Positions 9,199-17,640 of a DNA stretch of 64,000 bases are shown piece by piece. This stretch comes from Moraxella osloensis (GTDB lineage Bacteria > Pseudomonadota > Gammaproteobacteria > Pseudomonadales > Moraxellaceae), in contig NZ_CP014234.1 of assembly GCF_001553955.1 (NCBI RefSeq), positions 248,001 to 312,000 of the forward strand. Reading direction: 5' to 3'. The notes beneath the pieces were generated by a model. It was not told the origin of the DNA. It worked only from the letters and a program-made list of their open reading frames with translations, and searched no databases. The position numbers were made by a program, and so were the translations under genes. Every line of letters begins with the position of its first letter. Position 1 is the first letter of the stretch.

Positions 9199-12100
9199 AT
9201 GTTGCTTTCGATAAGCCATTCATCAAAAAAAACTATCAAACCGTTAAGTTTAGCTATTTCCTCTATTATTTTGGCAGCCTGTAGCAGTGCGCCAACCAGT
9301 ACCACCAGTCCAGCGGGTAAACCCATGATTGGATCGTCCAGTCACAGCAAAAGCACGGTGCATAGCGCGCAAGAAAATGCAGCCCTACTGGATATGGATA
9401 GTTTGGATGAACTTGAAGGGCTGCTTGAAGCCACCGACATGACCATGGTAGAGAATAATGCTTTGTTGGTTCAGCGCTATGGTAATCTGTGGGATAGACT
9501 GCGCGTCAATTTTCGTATGAACTCCAACGTGTACGATCCGCGTATTGAAGCGCAGAAAAGTTGGTTTATTAGCCGTCAAGACTATCTAAACCGATTAACA
9601 GCGCGTGCTAGCCGCTATTTATACTACACAGTGCGCGAAGCTGAACGTCGCAATATTCCAACCGAACTGGCATTATTGCCTGTCATTGAAAGCTCTTATG
9701 ATCCCAATGCCACCAGTAACGCATCGGCTGCAGGGTTATGGCAGTTTATTCCAAGTACAGGTCGTATTTATGGGTTGAATCAAACCAGTACCTTTGATGG
9801 TCGTCGTGATGTGATTGAGTCGACCCGTGCCGCTTATGACTTTTTGACCGCCTTGTATAACCAATTTGGGAGTTGGGAGTTGGCATTGGCAGCATACAAT
9901 GCCGGTCCAGGCCGTGTCCAATCGGCGATTAATTATAATGCAGCACGTGGGTTACCCACGGATTATTGGTCGCTCAAATTACCCACTGAAACGATGAACT
10001 ATGTCCCTCGGTTTTTGGCTGTGGCGCAAATTGTCAAAAATCCGAGTGCCTACAATGTGCATTTACCCGCAATTGCGAACCGTCAGCATTTTAGAAGTGT
10101 CCCTGCCAATGTTGGCGTGAGCTTGCATGAAATTAGCAGCCTGACAGGCGTAAGCTACGATGAACTGCGCGCCCTAAATCCTGCGTTGATTGCAGGTACG
10201 GTAGATATGTCAGGCCCAAGCCGTATTCTGATTCCCAATGATCTCAATCAATCCATTGACCGCAAAATCACCCAATTACGCGGTAATGGTTATATGAGTC
10301 AACAAGGTTATTTGGCAAACAATAGTTATGTCACCCCTAAAACTACTCTGCCGACTTATAACACACCGACCACAAACTCTGGCAACCAAACCCGAAATAC
10401 CACCACACGTCAGGGTGATTCACCCAGTGCTGCCAAGCAAGCCTATAGCAAAAAAGAAACAGTTAATTTGCCATCCTCTAGCAGCGACTTGGCGGCGATG
10501 GCAAATAATATGGTTAAAAACCAAACCACGACTTATATCGCCCCCATTCCTAGTGCGCCAAGTATCCAAAGCCGTAATACGGTAATCAAAGAACCGCCGA
10601 TTACCGCCACCGAGCAAAAAATGGTGACCGCTGAAATGCAGTCTAGCAATACACTACCAACGACTTCAGCGATTGTCACTGCCAACAACACCGTGGTGCA
10701 AGAGCCGCCTTTATCCAATCAAGAGCGTAACTTGATTGCTAAAGAAATTGAAAAAACCGCACCACAAGTAGAGCAAGCCATTAACCCTACCGATGGTAAT
10801 ATCAAGCTCAATGCCATTCAGACCCAGCAATCTGTGCTAGAAGCCAAAGGCGAAACCAAAAAGCTCAGTTACGAAGAACCGCCCGTGGTGTTGCCAAAAG
10901 AGGTCAAAATTAGCCAAGCGTCGAGCTTAAATGGCAAAGCCCCAAACACGGCGCAAGTGACCACGAGCAAATCCAATACCGCCAGTGAAAGCAATGCTGT
11001 CACGGTTAGCAAGCCGGCTGCCAAAAAACGTCCGAGCGGCACACGCAGCACCTATCAAGTCAAAGCTGGCGACACCTTGGCAAATATCGCCAGTCGCATG
11101 GGTTTGAATTGGCGAGATATCGCTGAATGGAACCAAATTGACCCAAATGCCGCCTTGCTAGCCGGTTCAACACTTTACTTATACAACGCCAAGCCTATCG
11201 AACCCAAAGTAGCAGAAGCGCCAAAACGTAAAGCCAATAGCTATATCGTGCAAGCGGGGGATACTTTGACAGGCATCGCCGACAAGTTTGATCTAAATGT
11301 CAGTGAGTTAGCAAAATTTAATAATTTACCAGTCACTTATCAAGTGCGTACCAACCAAAACTTGTGGTTAATTCCAGACAAAATGCCAAAGCCGCCAGTA
11401 GCACAGCCCGCAGCGCAAAAGCCTGCCCCTGCTAGAGCCGAAGTGCAACCGGTATCAAGTCGTTATACCGTTCAGACGGGTGATACCTTATCGGGTATCG
11501 CTGATAGATTATCCGTATCGCCCAAAGACATTGCCGATGTCAATGGTTTTAACACCAATTATCGTGTGCAAAAAGGGCAAGTCATCATCGTGCCTGTCAC
11601 AGTTGAAAAGGTCAAATATGCGCTAGCTGGCAAATCGATTAACTACACGGTACGCCCAGGTGATAGCTTAGGTAGCGTCGCCAATAACTTTGATTTAACG
11701 GTAGTAGCTTTAGCCAAAGCCAATTATCTAAAACCGACGGCAAATTTAATTCAAGGGCAAAAACTGGTTATTCCTCAAGCAGGATTGGGTACGGTGGCTA
11801 GCGTGACAGCGACCCGCGAACCTACCGTCAAACGCGACTCTGGAAAACCTGAGAGCAAAAAAGAAACAAAAAAAGAGACCAAAGCAGCCAAAGATGCCCA
11901 ATCAGAGGAGGATAACAAGCCAGCGTCAAAACCAGTAAGCAAATATAGCCGTGGTGATACGCAAAGCTACCAGGTAAAATCTGGTGATAGCCTGACAAAC
12001 TTGAGTGCAAAATATGGCGTTTCCAAAAGCGAACTTGCCGCCTTAAATAATTTAAAAGGTAATGAGTCGTTATTGATTGGTCAAAACATCAAAATCCCAG

Positions 12101-12252
12101 AAACCACAACAACCTATAAAGTTAAGGCAGGCGAAGGCTTAATTTCTTTGGCGGGACGCTTTGGCATCAGCCCTAAAGAACTGGCTAGTCTAAATAACTT
12201 GTCACCAACGGCGTCGCTAAAAGTGGGTCAAACCATTACAGTGCCAAAATAG
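9199..12252 (+). CDS. mltD: Membrane-bound lytic murein transglycosylase (MltD-like) lipoprotein with at least six LysM domains
   Basis: A 1017-residue outer-membrane lipoprotein predicted to cleave peptidoglycan glycan strands. The start is ATG 9199, with TAGGAATT upstream; earlier in-frame codons lack a site. The signal peptide ends in the lipobox ILAAC, so Cys28 would be lipidated. The SLT domain spans about residues 135-290 with PVIESSYDPNA (catalytic Glu164), ASAAGLWQFIPSTGR and ELALAAYNAGPGRV. A degenerate LysM-like segment follows (SLHEISSLTGVSYDELRALN). Next come about 270 residues of Thr/Ser/Gln-rich linker, then six clear LysM repeats starting near residues 617, 680, 754, 814, 924 and 971, each with (V/T)xxGDxL or GEGL. 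E. coli MltD is only 452 aa with fewer LysM domains, so this homologue is unusually large. Confidence 0.93.
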   Translation: MLLSISHSSKKTIKPLSLAISSIILAACSSAPTSTTSPAGKPMIGSSSHSKSTVHSAQENAALLDMDSLDELEGLLEATDMTMVENNALLVQRYGNLWDRLRVNFRMNSNVYDPRIEAQKSWFISRQDYLNRLTARASRYLYYTVREAERRNIPTELALLPVIESSYDPNATSNASAAGLWQFIPSTGRIYGLNQTSTFDGRRDVIESTRAAYDFLTALYNQFGSWELALAAYNAGPGRVQSAINYNAARGLPTDYWSLKLPTETMNYVPRFLAVAQIVKNPSAYNVHLPAIANRQHFRSVPANVGVSLHEISSLTGVSYDELRALNPALIAGTVDMSGPSRILIPNDLNQSIDRKITQLRGNGYMSQQGYLANNSYVTPKTTLPTYNTPTTNSGNQTRNTTTRQGDSPSAAKQAYSKKETVNLPSSSSDLAAMANNMVKNQTTTYIAPIPSAPSIQSRNTVIKEPPITATEQKMVTAEMQSSNTLPTTSAIVTANNTVVQEPPLSNQERNLIAKEIEKTAPQVEQAINPTDGNIKLNAIQTQQSVLEAKGETKKLSYEEPPVVLPKEVKISQASSLNGKAPNTAQVTTSKSNTASESNAVTVSKPAAKKRPSGTRSTYQVKAGDTLANIASRMGLNWRDIAEWNQIDPNAALLAGSTLYLYNAKPIEPKVAEAPKRKANSYIVQAGDTLTGIADKFDLNVSELAKFNNLPVTYQVRTNQNLWLIPDKMPKPPVAQPAAQKPAPARAEVQPVSSRYTVQTGDTLSGIADRLSVSPKDIADVNGFNTNYRVQKGQVIIVPVTVEKVKYALAGKSINYTVRPGDSLGSVANNFDLTVVALAKANYLKPTANLIQGQKLVIPQAGLGTVASVTATREPTVKRDSGKPESKKETKKETKAAKDAQSEEDNKPASKPVSKYSRGDTQSYQVKSGDSLTNLSAKYGVSKSELAALNNLKGNESLLIGQNIKIPETTTTYKVKAGEGLISLAGRFGISPKELASLNNLSPTASLKVGQTITVPK

Positions 12253-12276
12253 GTTAACTATAGTTTATAAAATAAG

Positions 12277-12307
12277 AAAACCACTATGTAAAAATAGTGG
12301 TTTTTTA
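12277..12307 (+). terminator. Rho-independent terminator after mltD
   Basis: Stem AAAACCACTA / TAGTGGTTTT around an 8-nt loop, ending in T6, 25 bp after the mltD stop. Confidence 0.85.
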
Positions 12308-12357
12308 CTTAAGTTTTTACTCGGTTTTTATACTTAGTAAGGAAATAATAAGGCAAT

Positions 12358-12391
12358 AAAAAAGCGTATTTAGTTAAAAATACGCTTTTTT
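12358..12391 (-). terminator. Rho-independent terminator after the HU gene
   Basis: Stem AAAAAGCGTATTT / AAATACGCTTTTT (12358-12391) facing the HU gene, whose stop is at 12416 on the minus strand. The A-run on the plus strand gives the U-tract for minus-strand transcripts. Confidence 0.85.
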
Positions 12392-12415
12392 AGCTATAAA
12401 GAGATATAGGGTTAA

Positions 12416-12688
12416 TTAGTTAACCATATCTTTTAAACTTTTACCTGCTTTAAAGCTCGGCACTTTGCTTGCTGGGATTTGGATTTCTTCTTTAGTCTGT
12501 GGGTTACGACCTGTACGTGCTTGGCGTTCTTTCACGCTAAACGTACCAAAGCCAACCAGTGACACGGTATCATTAGCTTTCATTGCTTCGCCAATCGTTG
12601 CGATAAAGGCATTTAATGCTTCAGTTGATTGGGCTTTAGAAAGACCGCTTTTTTTAGCAATGCTATCAACTAATTCTGACTTATTCAT
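12416..12688 (-). CDS. hup: DNA-binding protein HU
   Basis: A 90-residue nucleoid protein; start at ATG 12688 with AAGGATA upstream. A longer in-frame extension to 12871 covers the promoters and is rejected. The sequence begins [20 protein letters not shown] and carries [20 protein letters not shown] (around residues 46-65), the DNA-bending arm region with the conserved RxGRNPxT and a proline that intercalates between bases. The C-terminus, [12 protein letters not shown], is typical of HU-beta-type proteins. Two well-formed promoters and a strong terminator indicate a highly expressed single-gene unit. Confidence 0.96.
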   Translation of the reverse strand: MNKSELVDSIAKKSGLSKAQSTEALNAFIATIGEAMKANDTVSLVGFGTFSVKERQARTGRNPQTKEEIQIPASKVPSFKAGKSLKDMVN

Positions 12689-12725
12689 AAGAATATCCTT
12701 CAAATTTTTAGGGATGAAAATAAAC

Positions 12726-12754
12726 GTTATATATACAAAGCATACGCTTGACAA
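12726..12754 (-). promoter_or_regulatory. HU promoter P2 (proximal)
   Basis: Read on the minus strand: TTGTCA (12754-12749), a 17-bp spacer, and TATAAC (12731-12726), about 38 bp before the HU start. This is close to sigma-70 consensus with ideal spacing. Confidence 0.6.
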
Positions 12755-12808
12755 GTAATTAGGCTCAAAGCCTTGAGTATCAAGTGCTGCATAAGTAATT
12801 ATGCTTCG

Positions 12809-12837
12809 ATTATAAGTAAACTCAAGCGGCTTAACAA
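12809..12837 (-). promoter_or_regulatory. HU promoter P1 (distal)
   Basis: Read on the minus strand: TTGTTA (12837-12832), a 17-bp spacer, and TATAAT (12814-12809), about 120 bp before the HU start. Near-consensus sigma-70 promoter. Together with P2 it forms a tandem pair; E. coli hupB is also known to use several promoters. Confidence 0.65.
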
Positions 12838-13136
12838 GCAGTTTAATCATAATTTCTGTGCAATTAAGCATTGATTAACGTGTTTTTGCAAAATATAGCG
12901 GTTGGCACACCAAACGATAACATTTTATTTCAACAAAAACCGCTAAAACTTGCTATATACAGCTATAGTGAGTAAAAGTGGCTAAAAATCAATCTCGCAA
13001 TGATTTTTTGACTAATACTCAGCGACTGACAGTGTTTTATACCAGACTTACAATAATTAATGTTATTAATACCCTTTTAAAGCTACACTATCGACAAATT
13101 ACAAAACCCATATTTGATTAATTTTGTGGAAATTTA
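12838..13136. other. Intergenic region upstream of HU and the UbiJ-like gene
   Basis: Together with the HU promoter zone this makes about 450 bp without a gene between divergent transcription units. It contains a widely spaced inverted pair AGCGGTT / AACCGCT (near 12897 and 12947). I see no small gene or RNA. Confidence 0.5.
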
Positions 13137-13799
13137 ATGAACGATAATTTTCAAACTTCGACCAATGCCCCAAGCAATATAGCCACGACAGCGCTCAATG
13201 TGGTATTAGTGATTATTGAAACCTTGCTGACCCTGTTGCTACGTTTTGACGCAGATCTTCGTAAGGTTGTCTATCCTTTAGCCACTACCAATACTGTCGT
13301 TCGTATTCACGCTTATATCCCAAACGTCACTTTTTATGTGACTTTTACCGTTAACGGCATTTTGTTAGACAGTCAATTACAGCCTTCTCAGCAGGTCGAC
13401 GTGACCATCAACGGCTTTACTTGGCAAATCGCCCAGAATTTATTTACCAATCAGCCCAAAGCCATCGAGCAGCTACAAATTCGCGGCGAAGCACAAAAGA
13501 CGGCAGAGGTGAAGGCTTTTTTACATCAAATTGGTATCAATCAGCTATTACAAGTCATCACAAAAGCAGTCAAAGGCGATAAAGACAAGCCAAAAGTCAA
13601 AAAACCTATCAAAACCGATGCTGACTACAAACAACAAGTCGAGGCACTCAATATCCAAGTCAACGCCGCAAATCTACAAAAAACAGCGCTTGAAGCACAA
13701 ATTTTAGAATTAAACAGTAAAAATAAATGGATGAAACGCGCGGCAATCGCATTTTTTGTATTATTCATCATTTGTGCGATTGGTTGGGCGGTAAAATAA
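13137..13799 (+). CDS. UbiJ/SCP2-like protein with C-terminal membrane anchor, function unknown
   Basis: A 220-residue protein without a recognised name. After an N-terminal amphipathic/hydrophobic helix (about residues 17-36, VLVIIETLLTLLLRFD), the region of about residues 37-135 follows the layout of the UbiJ SCP2-like domain. It has paired beta stretches (VVRIHAYIPNVTFYVTFTVN), a segment with FTWQIAQNLFTNQP, and QLQIRGEAQKTAEVKAFLHQ, which resembles the weight-bearing 'I.GdaqxxxxfxxlL' part of UbiJ. A Lys-rich linker, a coiled coil (about 165-193, ending LEAQILELNSKN) and one C-terminal membrane helix (AAIAFFVLFIICAIGWAV) follow. The true ubiJ is elsewhere in the window (25978). The relationship is my inference from pattern and layout. 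The gene stands alone between HU and iscR. Confidence 0.6.
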   Translation: MNDNFQTSTNAPSNIATTALNVVLVIIETLLTLLLRFDADLRKVVYPLATTNTVVRIHAYIPNVTFYVTFTVNGILLDSQLQPSQQVDVTINGFTWQIAQNLFTNQPKAIEQLQIRGEAQKTAEVKAFLHQIGINQLLQVITKAVKGDKDKPKVKKPIKTDADYKQQVEALNIQVNAANLQKTALEAQILELNSKNKWMKRAAIAFFVLFIICAIGWAVK

Positions 13800-13820
13800 C
13801 ACCCATTCCCCCCTATATGG

Positions 13821-13869
13821 CTTTGATAAAAAATTGCTTTGATAAAAAAATTGCATTGATAAAAAATCG
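13821..13869. repeat. Three imperfect 16-17 bp tandem repeats, and a second 17-bp-period pair beyond
   Basis: CTTTGATAAAAAATTG-type units at 13821-13836, 13837-13853 and 13854-13869. Just downstream, TAAATAAATCCGAG occurs at 13882-13895 and 13899-13912 (period 17). Both lie in the 3' flank of the UbiJ-like gene, starting 21 bp after its stop. Confidence 0.8.
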
Positions 13870-13904
13870 TTTATGATTGAGTAAATAAATCCGAGCAATA
13901 AATA

Positions 13905-13956
13905 AATCCGAGTGTTTTAGTAAGAATTAATCTTGACTAAAAGACTCGGATTTTCA
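13905..13956 (+). terminator. Long hairpin, probable terminator of the UbiJ-like gene
   Basis: Arms AATCCGAGTGTTTTAGT (13905-13921) and ACTAAAAGACTCGGATT (13936-13952) pair almost perfectly around a 14-nt loop, followed by a short TT tract. The right arm overlaps the -35 region and spacer of the iscR promoter, so termination upstream and initiation of iscR share the same bases. Confidence 0.65.
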
Positions 13957-13962
13957 TATAAT
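13933..13962 (+). promoter_or_regulatory. iscR promoter
   Basis: TTGACT (13933-13938), an 18-bp spacer and a perfect TATAAT (13957-13962), about 81 bp before the iscR start. The TTGACTAAAA part resembles one half of the type-1 IscR operator known from E. coli (which includes TTGACT), so IscR autorepression at this site is plausible but not shown. Confidence 0.65.
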
Positions 13963-14042
13963 AGCCATACCAACCATAAAACGTGTTTTCACAGCTTACT
14001 GTGCTTGAACGGATTTGAATTTTTAACTTAAGTGGGGCTACT

Positions 14043-14657
14043 ATGCGATTGACAACCCGAGGACGCTATGCAGTGACGGCGCTGCTAGATTTGGCATTGC
14101 AAGAGCAAAAACATGAATTGGCTGTGTCATTGTCTGATATCGCAAAACGTCAAGAGATTTCTATTTCTTATCTTGAGCAGTTGTTTTCAAAGCTGCGTAA
14201 AAAAGGGTTGGTCGTGAGCACTCGCGGTGCGTCAGGCGGTTATCATATTGCCAAGCCCATCAATGAAATCTCGATTATGACCATTATTTCAGCCGTTGAT
14301 GAGTCAGTGGATGCTAGAGCTTGCGAAGGTAAGGGCAACTGCCAAGACGGCGCCATGTGTTTAACCCATGATTTATGGAATGGATTGTCTGAGCAAATTG
14401 AAAACTATTTGTCTACCGTGACACTAGATACGCTCATTAATCGTCAAATTATCCGTGAAATTTCTGAGCGTCAAATTTTGATGGTTGAAGATATGCAGCA
14501 TAAGGATCAATCTGCGGTAAACCCAATGACAGATGCCCCCGTATTACAACGGGCAAAGCATAGCACCACTAAAGTTAGTAATATTAGTAATAATCATTCA
14601 TTAGCTGATAACAGCAAAACCTTAAAACAGAATTCTGGGGAGAATTTGTTAGCATGA
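14043..14657 (+). CDS. iscR: Fe-S cluster-dependent transcriptional regulator IscR with extended C-terminus
   Basis: Rrf2-family repressor that senses Fe-S status and controls the isc operon. The N-terminus [19 protein letters not shown] and the winged-helix recognition region ([19 protein letters not shown]) are canonical. The cluster ligands are present: Cys94, Cys100, Cys106 and His109 in [17 protein letters not shown]. The product is 204 aa against 162 in E. coli; the extra 45 or so residues at the C-terminus are polar and Ser/Asn/Thr-rich, probably disordered. The stop overlaps the iscS start as ATGA, so the two are translationally coupled. Confidence 0.96.
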   Translation: MRLTTRGRYAVTALLDLALQEQKHELAVSLSDIAKRQEISISYLEQLFSKLRKKGLVVSTRGASGGYHIAKPINEISIMTIISAVDESVDARACEGKGNCQDGAMCLTHDLWNGLSEQIENYLSTVTLDTLINRQIIREISERQILMVEDMQHKDQSAVNPMTDAPVLQRAKHSTTKVSNISNNHSLADNSKTLKQNSGENLLA

Positions 14658-15871
14658 ATAAATTAGTCTATTTAGATTATGCCGCGACCACACCAATTGA
14701 TGAGCAAGTCGCCCAAAAGATGATGAAATACATGACCTTTGATGGTGTGTTTGGTAATCCTGCCTCGCGTTCGCATGGGTTTGGTTGGCAAGCGGAAGAA
14801 GCGGTTGAAACTGCTCGTGAGCAAATCGCAGAATTAATCAACGCCGATTCACGTGAAATTGTCTTTACTTCAGGGGCTACTGAGTCAAACAATTTGGCGA
14901 TTAAAGGTGCGGCGCAATTTTATAGTGGTAAAGGCAAACACATCATTACCAGTAAAATTGAACACAAAGCCGTGCTAGACGTCTGCCGTGAATTAGAAAC
15001 AGAAGGTTTTGAAGTTACCTATCTAGACCCACAACCAAAGACAGGTCTGATCACGGTTGACCAAGTCAAAGACGCTATTCGTGAAGATACTATTTTAGTA
15101 AGCCTAATGATGGTGAACAACGAACTTGGCACCCTAACAGATGTCGCGGCGATTGGTGAAATCACCCGTGAAAAAGGTATTATTTTTCATGTCGATGCGG
15201 CGCAAGCAGCCGGTAAAACCCCGATTGATTTAGCGCAATTAAAAGTTGATTTGATGAGTTTTTCTGCTCATAAAATTTATGGTCCCAAAGGTATTGGTGC
15301 TTTATATGTTCGCCGTAAACCACGTGTGCGCCTAAAATCACAAATGCAAGGTGGTGGTCATGAGCGTGGCATGCGTTCAGGTACTTTGGCAACGCATCAG
15401 ATCGTGGGGATGGGTGAAGCCTTTGCCATTGCGGGCAAACGTATGGCAGAAGATGAAGCCAGACTGACAAAACTGCGTCAACGCCTGTGGGATGGCTTAA
15501 AAGAGCTTGATGAAATTTATCTTAATGGTGACATGAATCACAGCATTCCAAATATCGTCAACATCAGCTTTAACTTTGTAGAAGGCGAATCGTTGATGAT
15601 GTCATTGAAAGATTTTGCCGTGTCATCGGGTTCTGCTTGTACATCAGCGACGCTTGAGCCTTCCTACGTATTACGCGCGCTTGGATTGTCAGATGAGCTT
15701 GCTCACAGTTCAATTCGTTTTAGTTTGGGTCGCTATACTACCGAAGAAGATGTTGACCATGCGATTGCTGAGGTGCGAACCGCGGTTGAAAAATTACGTG
15801 CTTTATCACCGCTTTGGGATATGTACCAAGAAGGCGTTGATTTAAATAGTGTGGAATGGAACGAACATTAA
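14654..15871 (+). CDS. iscS: Cysteine desulfurase IscS
   Basis: PLP enzyme that removes sulfur from cysteine and passes it to IscU and other acceptors. The 405-residue length fits the family. Motifs: [10 protein letters not shown] at the N-terminus, the PLP-binding Lys207 in [12 protein letters not shown], and the mobile-loop nucleophile Cys329 in [14 protein letters not shown]. The C-terminus ends [16 protein letters not shown], close to the enteric IscS tail that contacts IscU. Its ATG overlaps the iscR stop by 4 bp, and its own stop codon lies inside a 17-bp tandem duplication. Confidence 0.98.
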   Translation: MNKLVYLDYAATTPIDEQVAQKMMKYMTFDGVFGNPASRSHGFGWQAEEAVETAREQIAELINADSREIVFTSGATESNNLAIKGAAQFYSGKGKHIITSKIEHKAVLDVCRELETEGFEVTYLDPQPKTGLITVDQVKDAIREDTILVSLMMVNNELGTLTDVAAIGEITREKGIIFHVDAAQAAGKTPIDLAQLKVDLMSFSAHKIYGPKGIGALYVRRKPRVRLKSQMQGGGHERGMRSGTLATHQIVGMGEAFAIAGKRMAEDEARLTKLRQRLWDGLKELDEIYLNGDMNHSIPNIVNISFNFVEGESLMMSLKDFAVSSGSACTSATLEPSYVLRALGLSDELAHSSIRFSLGRYTTEEDVDHAIAEVRTAVEKLRALSPLWDMYQEGVDLNSVEWNEH

Positions 15872-15900
15872 TTTGTATTAAAAATTAATTTGTATTAAAA
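15867..15900. repeat. Perfect 17-bp tandem duplication spanning the iscS stop codon
   Basis: ATTAATTTGTATTAAAA occurs at 15867-15883 and 15884-15900 with no mismatch. The first copy contains the iscS TAA stop (15869-15871); the second is non-coding spacer before iscU. Confidence 0.95.
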
Positions 15901-15968
15901 ATTTATTCAATTTAATAAGTAAAGATTAGTCAGTTACGTTTGACGTAACCAGCCAAAAGGAAAATGAA

Positions 15969-16352
15969 ATGGCCTACAGTGATAAAGTGCTTGACCATTA
16001 TGAAAACCCACGCAATGTGGGAAACTTAGATAAAGATGCCAAAAATGTCGGTACCGGTATGGTCGGCGCGCCAGCCTGTGGCGATGTGATGCGCCTGCAA
16101 ATTCAAGTGGGTGATAACGGTATCATTGAAGATGCGCGCTTTAAAACCTATGGCTGTGGTTCAGCCATTGCTTCAAGCTCATTGGTTACAGAATGGCTTA
16201 AAGGCAAAACCCTAGATCAAGCTAGCGCGATTAAAAACAAAGATATCGCAGAGGAGCTGGCATTGCCACCGGTTAAAGTGCACTGCTCAGTGCTGGCAGA
16301 AGACGCCATTAAAGCAGCGATTGAAGATTATAAATCTAAAGCCAATGCTTGA
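15969..16352 (+). CDS. iscU: Fe-S cluster scaffold protein IscU
   Basis: Scaffold on which IscS-derived sulfur and iron are assembled into [2Fe-2S] clusters. 127 aa, as expected. The three ligand cysteines are in GAPACGDVM, YGCGSAIASS and VHCSVLAED, and LPPVK, the HscA recognition motif, directly precedes the last. The start at ATG 15969 follows AAAGGAAA. It sits 97 bp after iscS, with the 17-bp duplication in the gap, and is followed by a long hairpin before iscA. Confidence 0.98.
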   Translation: MAYSDKVLDHYENPRNVGNLDKDAKNVGTGMVGAPACGDVMRLQIQVGDNGIIEDARFKTYGCGSAIASSSLVTEWLKGKTLDQASAIKNKDIAEELALPPVKVHCSVLAEDAIKAAIEDYKSKANA

Positions 16353-16370
16353 TTGATTGTACGATTCTAA

Positions 16371-16401
16371 AAGTCTTATTGACTCATCCTCAATAAGACT
16401 T
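16371..16401 (+). promoter_or_regulatory. Perfect 12-bp hairpin between iscU and iscA
   Basis: AAGTCTTATTGA (16371-16382), a 7-nt loop, and TCAATAAGACTT (16390-16401). The stem is perfect but there is no T-run after it, so it is unlikely to be a full intrinsic terminator. It may be an mRNA stability or processing element that sets the ratio of iscRSU to iscA-hscBA-fdx transcripts. Confidence 0.6.
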
Positions 16402-16460
16402 TGGCTCAGTTACTTAAAGTGAGTCGCTTGAAGATTGAAATTAGTAGATGGGGTAGTAAA

Positions 16461-16781
16461 GTGATTGAATTATCAAACGATGCAGCTGAACATGTACGCG
16501 ATTTTTTACAAAACCGTGGTCATGGCGAAGGTATCCGTGTGGGTATCCGTACCGCAGGTTGTTCTGGCTTAGCTTATGTGCTGGAATTTGTCGATGAGCC
16601 AGACCCTAATGACCAACGTTTTGAAAGCAACGGGGTTAGTGTTTTTGTCGATCCAAAAAGCTTAGTTTATCTTAATGGTTTGAAAATGGATTTTGTCAAA
16701 GAAGGTCTCAATGAAGGCTTTAAGTTTAGTAATCCAAACCAAAAAGGTGAGTGTGGCTGTGGTGAATCTTTCACCGTTTAG
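16461..16781 (+). CDS. iscA: A-type Fe-S carrier protein IscA
   Basis: Carrier that delivers Fe-S clusters to apoproteins. The start is taken as GTG 16461 (106 aa, family length), preceded by GGGG; a TTG at 16401 would add 20 residues unlike the family. The N-terminus reads (V)[15 protein letters not shown]. The three conserved ligand cysteines are in [10 protein letters not shown] and the C-terminal GECGCGESF. It follows the iscU-iscA hairpin and precedes hscB by about 50 bp. Confidence 0.96.
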   Translation: MIELSNDAAEHVRDFLQNRGHGEGIRVGIRTAGCSGLAYVLEFVDEPDPNDQRFESNGVSVFVDPKSLVYLNGLKMDFVKEGLNEGFKFSNPNQKGECGCGESFTV

Positions 16782-16831
16782 TTTGTAATATTTTTTTCAG
16801 TATAGTAATGGCTTGGTAGGGGAAGTTGAAA

Positions 16832-17464
16832 ATGGTTAATTATTTTGAGTTGATGAATGTACCCCAACACTATCAAATTGATATCGCCAAGCTTCAGCAG
16901 ACCCTTCGCCAACTTCAATCTAAGTTCCATCCTGATAACAATCTTGATGCGTCTTTAGCTGAGCAACACCTTTCGCTGCCTGCTAATACCGATGGTTTTT
17001 TGCGTGAATCAATCGCCAAATTATCCGCACTAAAGCCTGAGCAAGCGTCTGCGATTATTAATGAAGCCTACAATACGCTTAAAAACCCTGATTCTCGCGC
17101 GTCACATTTGTTGGCACTCAAAGGCATTTCACAATCTATTAACCAGCCGATTCGTGATTTGGACTTTTTAGACGATGCCATGTCATTTCGCATCGATTTA
17201 GATGATGCTGATAGCCAAAGTATTACGCAACTTAGCAAAAAACTTACCGAATGGCTAAATAATTATCAACTTGCCTTTAACGAAGTTTATCAAAAAATTG
17301 ATAACTCAGCTGAAGGTGAGGCTAATGATGAAGCCTTAACCAAACAGGCGATAGATATCATTCAAAAACTACAGTTTTTGGTTAAACTGCAAGCAGATGT
17401 GGCAAAAACCACCGATGAATTAGCCCAGAAGAATTTTGATAATGATGACGATCTGTATGTGTAA
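16832..17464 (+). CDS. hscB: Fe-S co-chaperone HscB
   Basis: J-domain protein that hands IscU to HscA and stimulates its ATPase. The start is placed at ATG 16832 after GGGGAAG. The J domain occupies roughly residues 1-85 with the essential HPD in SKFHPDNN and INEAYNTLKNPDSRASHLL. The C-terminal helical IscU-binding domain contains DLDFLDDAMSFR. At 210 aa it is longer than E. coli HscB (171 aa) because of extra residues in the J domain and the C-terminal helices. Confidence 0.94.
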   Translation: MVNYFELMNVPQHYQIDIAKLQQTLRQLQSKFHPDNNLDASLAEQHLSLPANTDGFLRESIAKLSALKPEQASAIINEAYNTLKNPDSRASHLLALKGISQSINQPIRDLDFLDDAMSFRIDLDDADSQSITQLSKKLTEWLNNYQLAFNEVYQKIDNSAEGEANDEALTKQAIDIIQKLQFLVKLQADVAKTTDELAQKNFDNDDDLYV

Positions 17465-17640
17465 ATCATGATTAAAGGGTAAATCTTTCTAACATTGGTT
17501 AATTTATTTGGTTTATCATGTTTTTAATTTATAATACCATCCGTTTTGACTTTCTATAAAGATACAAATTAAGCTAAAGATATAAGCTAAGCTGGTTTTA
17601 TTTTCAAATTATTTTTTCTATTTTTTAATTGGTCCAATAT

